From assembly GCA_030704615.1 (NCBI GenBank), contig CM060733.1, positions 5,642,001 through 5,706,000 on the forward strand: 64,000 nt of DNA, given 5' to 3'. Under the pieces are notes generated by a model. That model was given only the letters and a program-made list of their open reading frames with translations, was not told the origin of the DNA and ran no database searches. How positions within the stretch are numbered: the first letter of the stretch is position 1; every line of letters starts with the position of its first letter. Positions 33,887 to 44,738 of this stretch are shown piece after piece. A program made the position numbers and the translations under genes. The stretch is from Takakia lepidozioides. Its lineage: Eukaryota > Streptophyta > Takakiopsida > Takakiales > Takakiaceae.

Positions 33887-35101
33887 CATTCATCCACCAC
33901 CAACATTAGGATTTCACCTAGTCTGCTATATCCTGGGCCCACCATCACATTTTTTCTTACTTTTGTTACTGTGGTGCACTGGATGGGCTTCAAATACCCA
34001 TCATTGATAGCTTGGACTGGGCACTTATGTGTTCCATTGTTGGATGATTATACATATCTATGACAAGATGAATTTCATCCTGCCTTGTTGCATGGAATGA
34101 TCCACCTTATATCTTGAGTGGGTCCGAAGTTGGGCCAATCGATGGATGAAGGTAGATATCTACGATTTTATTAGATGAATTTTATTGTCTTTAAAACAGA
34201 TATTAGAATATAAAATACATGTTATTATGCATAATATAAATAAAACAAGTAAAATATAAATAAAACAACTCCTTCTCAACAGTGGGATTTTATTCATCCA
34301 TAATAGACATAACATAGATGTCACGTGAGGGAGGTATTAGCTGGTGAAGGCACATCATGTAAGTAGTCATCCATAATAAACTTAAGAACTCATCTATACT
34401 TTTTTTCCTAAGTTGTTCAATAACATAGATGTTACCTTGTTATTTGGTGAAAGCGCAACAGGCGCTTAGCGATTTTTGACACTAATGCGGTGTCTCCTAT
34501 TTAGAACACGGGGGTAAGTTGTTATTTCTTCCACTTCCCTCATACATTTAAGGCTTCTGTACAGCGTTTTTTTTTTGGCAAATTTTCGCCAAATGGCGAC
34601 CTCAAAAAAATAAAGTATAATATTCTGTCGCAAATTCCCTAGTTTTTCATGGATGAAAACACCAAACTTCTCCAAGTAAAAAATAGGTTATGGATGAATT
34701 CGCCAAATATGGATGATATAAATGGATTAAAGTACGGAGGTGGATGATTCTATCCTAATTTGAATGGATAAACATAATGTATGTATGGCTATTTTCTGCA
34801 AAACTCTGTAACCACTCGTGCTATTTTCCAAATTTCAAATAAAAAAAGATCTGCTTCTGTCCCCCCTCCCCCCACCAAAATGAAACTACAAACTATAGAT
34901 ATTTTTCATCCACTTTAGGATGAGTCTCTCTCCGTCTCAGTCTTTTGGGTTCGCCCTCGCCTATATTGGCGTGCTTGCTTTATGGCCCCTTGGGGTTTGT
35001 TTTTTTACCCGTCATTAATAAAATTTGAGGGCTTCTATCCCGTCTTGAAGAAAAAGAAAAAAGAAAACAGGAGAGGACTCAATAGTAGCCGAGGACGAAA
35101 A
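33887..35101. other. Intergenic, no gene seen
   Basis: AT-rich DNA between the convergent dioxygenase and CCDC39 genes; it presumably holds both 3' UTRs. Confidence 0.6.
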
Positions 35102-38100
35102 TCACCCCGATCCGGGTGGCTTAAATTCAACCCTTACAATGCTGCCGCTACCCCTTGATCTGGGGGGTGAGGTAGACGCATTGGACTTCGGAGTTGTTGA
35201 GAGGGGGTTGTAGGAGGCCGGAGTGTCGCGCGGGGAGGCCTTGCTAGAGACCGAGCCTGCGCTTGATCCCGATTGAGTGGACCGGGCGGAGGACGTGTTG
35301 GAGGGTAGCTTGAAGCCTTGCTCGCCCACGCGCTTCTCTATGACGGCCGTGTAGTCGGGGTGTTCATTCGCAAGGCAGCGTAGCTTGTGTAAAATGTCTT
35401 GTGCACTCTCCCTCAGCTCCGCCAGTACGAGTTCGTTTCCTATCCTCTTCGCCTCCGTTCCCCTGCCACCCACATAAGCATGAATTGAGATTAATAATTA
35501 CAAAAGTAAAAATAATAATAAAAGTAATGCACTATGGAACGGGCATCAAACCGGGCAGAGTGTCATCTGCTTGGACCATGCCTCCCTTTTATGCCCAGTA
35601 AGAAACCTAAAAAGCAGAACCTGCTACTTAGCAACATTTACACCAAGGTTATTTTCCCTTGAGTGACAGTCAAATCTTCTTTCATAAGTGATGATTTAAG
35701 GGGCTTCTAGCTCTTTCGTCAAAACATAAAATCATGAATTTTCCGCATTTTTTAAAAAATTTAGCAGAATTTTATTATATAAAAGATCAAAAATTTCTGT
35801 ACATACACCGATTTTTCTTTAAGCTCTTTAATAAGCTTCTCAAGTTGATGAGAGGCACGCTTGTGCTTATTATTTTGCTCTTGTTCCTCCCTTGCCGCTA
35901 TGTCCAACTTCCTTTCAAGGTCGTCACAACCTTTATTGACACTATCACGTTCTTTCTCTGCATTCTCAATCCGAGCTTGCACCTCATCTACATCCTGTAT
36001 ATCAAAACATCTCTCCAAAATTAATTGGATCAGTGTCAGCTTCCGACTATTCATTTTTCAGTAAATTGTTTTTTGGTTAAAGTAGTAGAGTTTGTCTACA
36101 TAACTTTGTTCATAGATAAATTACATGTAAAAATGTTTGTCAATGAAATAAAATCTTCTGGGCCTCTGTCCTAAATAAAATAAAATTGTCACTAATGATG
36201 AAATATTTTACAGCATTGAGATACGTAAATATTGTTATGTAATTGTCATACTAAGTTGGATTAATTAATAGTACAAGTACAACAACTAAAAGCTGGGAAA
36301 AAGATGCTTACTCGCAACAAGGATCTCTGTTCTCGTTTTTTGAAACGGATACGATCTCTACATTTGCTGAGTGTCAACTTCAGTTGATTTTGCTCGTCTT
36401 CTAATTCAACAGTTTTAGGATTGTCATTGACACTAGTTCGCAAATTATTGTTTGAGTCTATAATTTGTGACATTGCACTTTCTAATGCATCTACGTCGAC
36501 CTTTGCCTGCACAACCGTACAGGAAAGACAGCATATCAAACAAATTTTCTTGCTAGGAGAAAACTTATTTTCCATCTTAATATTTAGACTGACATACATA
36601 ACAACGATTCAAGTAGGTACTAATTTTTTGGGGCCACAACCTTTCCCTTTCAAAATAATAAGTAAATAAAAACACGTTGTAGATGTTAATTCAGCGTGCT
36701 ACTTTTTTAGTATGCAAATATTACGGCAATATGTCATATCTATATGCACACATGCAAATCTTTATGTTATGAGAGAAGTCATCAGCTTATTAGTTATTGA
36801 ATTATAACAAACACACACACACACACAGGTATACATTATACACAATGATCTAAATTTGAAGTTCACCTGGATAACTTCTTTTTCAAGTTCAAGTCCCTTT
36901 GTTTGCAGCAACTCACGATTTTTAGCAACCTTTGCAAGATAATACTCAGCTGACAATTCCTCGCCATCGTTTGGATCCACCCGTGCTCTTAGCACATCAT
37001 ATCTGATGTGAAACTACAAAATGCAATTACGTCATACACTAAGTTATTATACATATAATGACAAGCACATAATACAAATATTGTACTATACAGGTTATGT
37101 ATCATAAAGTTGGGTAGATGTGTGTTCTCCGATCAGCAGGGCCTCTGTATGCCTTGAAGGTTTTTTCCCAATTTCCTTGCTTTTTTAATCCCTTAAAACG
37201 AAAGTAATAACTATATTATTTAATGTTTTACTATTCAGAACCTGTTCTGTCACTCGTTTTTATGATATGAAAACATAAGAGTCTTAAATACTGCACCTTT
37301 TCAACTAACATACAAAGTTTTCTACGTTGCACCACAAGACTATGAAGCTCTGCTTGAAGTATTTTTAGTTCTTGTTGTTGTTGCTCTTGTCTTGCATCCA
37401 CTTCGCGCTTACGATCATCCATATTATGTTGGAGTCTTTGCTTAAAACAATCCATATTGAATACTTCGTCTTTACAGGGAAAACACACTTGTCAATTCAT
37501 CAAACATATATACGGTGTTATCAATTGTCTCAAATTTACCTAAACATACAATAATTTATTGTGGTTAAATATTGCTACTTTATAGAGTAATACATAATAG
37601 CTTACAGTAAATTATCTGTTTAGTTCCAAATTTTAAAATATTATAGGTGACTCATGCCACGCAAGCGCTAGTATCATGTCACCTTCATTCCGAAGGTTAG
37701 TCCCTTTCGTTTGAGTCTCATAAACTAAAAATACTATACTTACGAAACCATCACAAAGTCATGGATTTCTTGATGAATTGAATTACACTTCTCATATTGA
37801 AAATATGGCATGTTATTGTCGGAAGGACTATACCAAATAAATATAGTTCAGAAAAAATACACAATCTATTTTACAGCCAATAATCCATTTCAGCTTTATA
37901 ACCTTACCAGCTTTTGAGTGAAGGATATCAGTCAAACGGTTGACTTCCATTAAAAGCAAGTCGACTTCCAAAGATTTTTCCTCCTTTTCTTTCATCAAAG
38001 TCTAGATACAACAAATTTACACTACATTTGGGGACTGAAATAATCTCTAAAACAATTATCCATATAAGTCATATAATTTTTTTTGAGCTGTAAATTACAT

Positions 38101-41100
38101 AGATATAGATTCATTTATATCTTTATTTTAATTAATTAATTGTTTTTCCCAAGGAAATGCCAGCCCCAGCAACTGGGCCTTGAGGGGGAAAAGAAACCCC
38201 CTTTCTGAGCCATGGAGGCATTACAGGGGCAGAGCCGGGGCAGCCCGAAGGCAGATAAGAGAAGATACTATATGTACATGAAAAACTCTTAAATATCACA
38301 AATTAGAAAAAATCAACTCAAATTATAATCAGTCTATCTGCCAAACTACAGCCAACAATTAGAATACAATAATTATAATTGAACGTACCTTGTTTGTTGC
38401 ATGACCAGAGTCACATTCTAGATTTAATTCAGAATTTTTCTCTTCACCCTCCTTACACTGCTTCTCTAATTCTTCTCCTTTTCGTGTTGTAGTTCGCCCA
38501 TCTTCGTGTGTTTTTTTCATCTATGTAACCATCAACAATTCAACACTTCTTACAAGATAAAACATCACGATAACTAGTAATATTTTTGTTCTATTTTGCA
38601 AAAGGAATGAGCCCCAAATACCGCAATAGTAAATTTTCAAACCAAAAATGTTTGACCTTGTATAGCTTGAGTCAGTGGAAGTCAAATTTACATATTGTTA
38701 TTGCCCGTTTCTTCTTACTGTACCAGTGTGTTCCATGGTATTATAAAAAAAGGTACATCTAGTAAACTTGATGTCGAACTCCATTTTCCCTAATATATTC
38801 AAACTTTTAATATTAAATATTCTTAATTCACTCTACATTGTAGAGTCTACAACTACAAAACAAAAAGTCGCCGGGCATTAAACTCCTAATATTTTATTTC
38901 ATTGTACCTGGGCTGTAACCGAAGCCTCTTCGCGTTTCTTGTCCTCTAACTCATTTGCCAATTCTTTGATAATTCTTGTTGTCTCTATCTCCTCTAGATC
39001 ACTTCGTTCACCACTAGCTCGTCCCACCTTCCTTTCAAGCAACTGGATTTGAAAATCGGCCCCGTATAACTTTTCTTCTTGTCTCATCATGTCCACTTCA
39101 AGGTGATTGATCTTAAACATTAGTGATCTTGCTTGAGACTTTCCTCCAGTGATCTCATGTATTGTGTCAACCTCTGCAAAAATTGGCACAACCACATGAA
39201 TACAATGAGAAATTTATAGTAACAAAATAAATATATGTACCGTGATACTCGTTATTTCCTCTTTATATGCAGATTATAGTTGAAGCAGTCCGTTATGCAA
39301 AAAAGAGCCCATTAGAGAAACCTTGATTTTAGATAATGTAGATATAAATAACATAATATACATATTTCAGTTAGTTCACACACACGCACACATATGACAG
39401 TATAAGTAGAAATTATAGCGATTCTTACTCATTGTTTTACTTACAAGAATGTATGTTTTCTTCTAGTTTAAATACGAATTTTCCAAATCAGAGACCCAAG
39501 GAATAGACCTGCAGCTCTTAGAGAATACAACTCTTCCGATGCTTTAAAATGCCTTTCTCGTAGCTCAAGCACCTCGGATTTCGCCAGTTTTAGATTGAGC
39601 TCTTCTGTGTTCAATAGTTTTTCAAGTGCATGTGTTCGCTGCTCAAGGGTATCGAGATGGCTGTATTCTTCTTCTACCATTTTCTTCATTTCTTTCAGTT
39701 TTCTCTTGGCTACTTTGTAATTTACCTTTTGTCGTTCCAGTTCCTACAGAGAAACCATACATAGCATTTTCAAAAACCTCCAATTTATTTCATTGTAATC
39801 AAAATATTGTATATTCATAATTTAAAGGCTTAAAACCGATTTTCTCTTTCTCTTTTCTTTTTCTTTTTGCTTTCGTAAAATGCCCATTTGGGATGATGGA
39901 ATTTAATTTTCTAAATACAATAAAATATCATGTATATATTTTAAAATATAATTATCAGACCTCTTCAAAATACGCCTTTTTGCCAATCTCCTTAGCAAAA
40001 CCATGTTGGCCGCGTAAAAGATTGGTCTTGAGCATCACTAATTGTTGGTGTACATCGACGGTACTATGACCTCCTTCCAAATAACAATAAGATTAGATTA
40101 TTGTTATCGCATCCGAGATTAGAGTAATCATACAGTTTGAGATGCCAAAGAATAAGTTTTTATTAAGCCTTCAAGGGCTTCATCCCCTTATTTAAAAAAA
40201 ATCCCAGTGATGTATCCCTTGAGTATAGTATATAGATTAATCATGTTTGAAAATTGAAAGCAAATAAGTAAACTTATCAAAAATGAAAGTACCAGAGGGG
40301 GAATGTGTATAACAATTAAGATCGTATACCTATTGGTCTCTTGTGTGAAGACGCCTCGTAACTGTTGCGATTCTTCTCCCTTTAAAACAACATTTCTCTC
40401 CACATCTACCTGCGTTACAGTAATTTCAATTTTTTGCTTCACTAATTATGAGAGTTCTTAATCATATAACACCAAAAAATTATGTATTACAACCCATAAA
40501 TTTGATATTAATGTACCATAAGTGAAATAAAGCTTTAACGGGCTTCCTCTCCTTTCCTCCAAAAACTTAAAATAAAAAAATGAAGTATTTAACATATAGC
40601 CAACTTCGAGAAACCCCCAATAAAATTCATCCAGGGCATCCCCCTGTTCTCTAAAAAAAACAAAAAAAAAAACAAAAAAACAAAAAACCCAAAGCTAACT
40701 AGGCTATTAAGGGGAGAAGATGGGTTACAAAGAAAGATTCAAAATAACGATGATAAAATGTCTCACATTGTTTTCCATCTCTTTGTATAATTTGTGGTCA
40801 AGACTGTCAAGGCCGCGTTTGCTTTTGTGGAGTTTTTCTTTGTGAGAGAGAAACTCATCGGCTGCCCTATTAATATCTCCATCGCGTTGATGGATAAGCT
40901 CAATAGCATCCTCCCACATACGAATCAGTTTTTGTCGTTCCAAGTGTAGTTTACTGTGTCCCAGATCCATTCATGTCCCTTAGTAATTCATCCGTCATAT
41001 TGAAGGATTTTACTCTCTCGAATTTTACTGACTGATAGAAGAATATTATTATCATAAATTACATATATGAGTCAAATAATTTATTATGTATAAAAATAAA

Positions 41101-42386
41101 CTAAAAACTACATTAAAATCTTAAGAAACGTCTTGTATGTGAGATGTATTTATGGTTGTAAATCAGAACCCACTTTCTTCTTTTCTTTCCCCGCCCCCAA
41201 AACTTAGATGAACCCCTCAGTATAAGTTGGACTTATAGATACTGCATGTATTGATCTTGTAACAAAATTCATTGGAGAATGATAGAAATACATCCAACCG
41301 GAACTCTTCTGCAGTTCTATCAAGCTGAATTTGATGGCTTTGGGTTTCAGTGATCTCATTTTCAAGGCAGAGCTCTAGGGATGCAAGTTCAGCTGATGTT
41401 TTTGTTTCCTCCAACCGCAGCTCCTTGATGCGAACTGTGTCACTCTTTGTGTAGCTTGCTAATGCAATATTATCCTCTTCTTTTTGACGTGTTGCTTGAA
41501 CCCATTGCTCAATCTCTTCCTGTAATATTTAACACATTTTTATATGGGAGTCGTATAGTTTTGCTTCAATAAATCGTTTATACAATCTTACTTGACTTTT
41601 TTTAATCATACTGTTAAAGAATGTGCTTTAGTTGTTTTAGGTTATTTCATGTAATTTGATTCATGTAATTTAGTTGGTCTGACCATATATTGATGGAAGA
41701 AATCTGACCTGATTCCAATGCATAACCAGACGAATTTGATCCAATCTTTCATTGTCTCGGAAAATCGATGCTCGAAAGTTACTCAGTCGATCGACCATCT
41801 CGTGCATCTCATTTTCCATTTTTACCACTTCTCTCTAAAATTAAGACAACATATGAATGTCAGAAAATCAAAATCAGGAGTGAACAGTGAACCTTTAATT
41901 AATTAATTATTTTTCCAAGGAAACACCAACCCCAGCTAGGGGGGCCTTGAGGCGGAAATTAACACCCTTTTGGGGCCATGAAGGCAAACAGGTAGAGCCC
42001 CAGCCCGAAAGCAGAGAGAGACAGCATGAAGGGGTTTGAATTTGAACCCCAGACCAACAGGCCAATGCACAGGCTATGAGTTACGAAGCCTTGCTTTATT
42101 TATTTATTTATATTTATTTTTACATGTTTTTCCTCGTACTCAAAGGGAAACACTGTGAACACTGGCGGCCCTGAAGTGGCCTTGCTTTGTAGTCTTATGG
42201 CCTTCGAGGTTATTTTTTCCTCATTTAATAATTTGATTAAAAGGGCCTCCGTCCCCCTTTCTTAAAAACAAAAAAAAAGGGAAATACACCGAACATAATC
42301 AGTCCCCCCATTCCCCCCCCCTAATTATAGTGTTGGATTGTTGTCTTTAAATTTTTTAATTCGCTAGAAGTTTATTTTGAATTTGA

Positions 42387-42418
<32 letters not shown>

Positions 42419-43207
42419 GTTTTTGGAGCCCTTGAGTTATGGGTTTATGGTTTTATTTATGAGTATTGTGTAAGTGAACAGTACTTTCATACTTCCGAAA
42501 GTACCTTCAATCTATGGGCTTGAAATTGGGCAATTTTTTCCATATGTTCTTCTGCGATGGTTTCTTGTCTCTTTGCTTGAACTCTTAGTTGTGTTGCAGC
42601 AATTTCTTCCTGTACTCGCCTCATATGGTCCTCCATAACTGCAGTTCGATCATCTTGTTCTTCTGTTGCTTCCTGCTTGTCGAGTCATATCACTAAAATC
42701 TAAGACAGATATGGAAGTAAGTTGTTTAAAACAATACTACGATGTCATTTAAAATTTTGAACGAATAAAAATAACATAATCTATTAAAATCTAATGCATA
42801 TATAGTAAGTATACAAAATACATCACGAGTCAGTGATCTATTCTTTTGTTTTTTGTTTTTCTTTTTTTGAAAAAAAAAGGGAACGGGGCCAAGTTAATCA
42901 AATTAAAATGAGGAAAAAATAACCTGGAAGGCCACAAGGAGTACAGGGCAACTTGGCCACTTCCTTCCGTTTGTTTGTTACTTTTTACAATTTGCTTCTC
43001 TGATACAATTATATTATGATTATTAATTTCATTTCAATACATAATTTTCTGTGAGATTTAGCTGTTTCGAATATGACCTCATATTTTCAGATTTCAAATA
43101 TTATTATTATTTGAAAAAAACTATTAATTATTTAGATTTACCTAATGTATCCAGGGCCTCTGTCCCCTCTTCCTAATTGTTTAAAAAAAAGTATCTTCTT
43201 TTATATT

Positions 43208-43244
<37 letters not shown>

Positions 43245-44738
43245 ATTACTGCACATTTGCAACAAAAAATGGTAAAGGAAAATGACATGTATACGTACCT
43301 CAACTTTTCGGAGATTTTGTTCGGCATCTATTACCATCTCATTTAACGCCCGATTTTCATCATTAGCAAAGTCGGGCAAAAATCTTGAGTTTATGCCTTT
43401 TATCACTTGAATCTCCTTTTCTGTATTAAATGTCGATGGAGTTGATTGTGCTTCTCCGTCCAATATCTCCTCTGCCGGTTGCTCAAGAACATATCCATCA
43501 GGAACTCTTGGAAATCTTCCGTTCAAGGACAATGCCCCTGTCCAGGCTTCTCTCTCTTGGCCCCTTCGAACTGCATCACCTTGTGGTAACGTTACCGCCC
43601 AATCGTTTGGTGATGCTCCTTCCGGCACTTCATCAAAGACCCAATTTGTATTCTCTCTCCGTTGTTGTGCCAACATCTCCGCTTGCGATGGTGGTCTCCC
43701 TTGTCCTCTCTCAAGTCCACCACTTTCCGTCCACCGATACTCATCTTCTTCCCAATTATAACTTTGTGCAAATTGTTCCTCTTGTTGTGAAGTAGCTGAA
43801 AGAACCCCTTCAATTGTAGGAGCAGATGTGCCAGCTGCTTGTCGTCCCGGACATATTAAAGAGTCTGCCCAATCACCACCAGTGGGGGTTACCACATCTG
43901 GTAGGGTTTGTCCCTCCCGTCGCAACATCTCCAACCGCTCCACTTCGGAGAAGGGTACACCAACCCCTCTTGATGGTTGTGCACTCATGGGCTCACTTCT
44001 CCATGGGTGATCTCCGTCGCCCCAACTAAATGTTTCCGCAACACCTTCGTCCCGGTCTCGTGCAATTGGTGACAACAGCCCTTCCATGGGTGGAGAAGGA
44101 GGCCGTTGTTCTCTATCTTGTTCTGGCCATGTTCCCACATCCGCCCATTCATCATCCCCCTGCTCCGAAGTTCTGGCCACCACGTCAATCAAATTATGGC
44201 CCTCACGGCGCAACGCTTCCAAACGTTCGATCTCCGTTCTTGGCACACCCACACCCCTCAAGGCTCCGACACCCTCCCGTTCACGTTCCCATGATTCTTC
44301 TCTATGTCCCCATGTGAACGTTTGTGCGGGAGAGTCATGTTCTAGCAATTCCGGCCGCACCACCCCTTCCACCAATGGAGGCAGAGGATCCCCTTGATCC
44401 ACCAGTGCCCAAGTAGATGCCTCCGCCCAATCATCGTCACCTTGCTCCGTCAAGCTTACGACGATATCTGGGATGTTTTGTCCCTGGGTTCGCATCAACT
44501 CAAGTCGCTCAACTTCGGTTCGTGGTACACCAACACCCCTAGTAATTTCACCTTCCACGGGTGGCACCGTTTGCCAAGGCTCATCTCCCTCACCCCAACT
44601 GGAGGATTGTGCGAGTTCGTCTTGGCCTTGTAGGGCAGGGGACAACACCCCTTCTCTTGGCGGTGCAGGGGGGCCTTCCTGTGTCTCCCATTCTAATGTA
44701 TCTCCCCAGTCATCATCATCTTCTTCTTGGGGATCCAT
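35102..44738 (-). CDS. CCDC39: CCDC39/FAP59, axonemal 96-nm molecular ruler, with repeat-bearing N-terminal extension
   Basis: Structural coiled coil that, with CCDC40/FAP172, sets the 96-nm spacing of inner dynein arms and radial spokes in motile flagella; here it would serve sperm. Exons (minus strand order): 43299-44738, 42505-42672, 41709-41834, 41299-41519, 40767-40953, 40330-40409, 39961-40070, 39509-39743, 38908-39173, 38389-38520, 37908-38001, 37297-37469, 36867-37013, 36312-36506, 35807-35994, 35102-35462; about 1374 residues. Diagnostic matches: FLPDFANDENRALNE, ERQKLIRMWEDAIELIHQRD and GDIN, LYGADFQIQLLERKVGRAS, RYDVLRARVDPNDGEE, and the Ser-rich tail ending IVRVEFKPPGSG. All phases close except between exons 6 and 7 (phase 2 donor, phase 1 acceptor), so a micro-exon or unusual site may be missing. 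Residues 1-440 are an extension absent from the human protein, with about 93-residue repeats (W11, W104, W198, W290, W380). Confidence 0.9.
38130..38275 (-). mobile_element. SINE body fragment in a CCDC39 intron
   Basis: 'aaggaaatgccagccccagc...gggccttgagggggaaa...gagccatggaggca...cagagccggggcagcccgaaggcaga' matches 41916-42030 in the same orientation. The tRNA-like head is not seen here. Confidence 0.7.
41900..42090 (-). mobile_element. tRNA-derived SINE in CCDC39 intron 2
   Basis: Reverse complement of 42030-42090 has a B box 'ggggttcaaattc' and a degraded A box 'gtaactcatagcctgtgcat'. The body at 41916-42030 matches the copy at 38130-38275. Confidence 0.7.
42165..42962. repeat. Inverted repeat pair flanking CCDC39 exon 2
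   Basis: About 42165-42262 read in reverse complement ('ttaatcaaattattaaatgaggaaaaaataacctcgaaggcc...') matches about 42893-42962 on the plus strand. The two arms lie in the introns either side of exon 2 (42505-42672). About 70 bp pair with few mismatches. Confidence 0.82.
43205..43246. repeat. (TG)n microsatellite
   Basis: TA then TG dinucleotide run in the intron just after the first CCDC39 exon. Confidence 0.95.

Noticed and set aside
35734-36064. Plus-strand hydrophobic frames
   Set aside because: Antisense to CCDC39 exon 15 (coiled coil read backwards).
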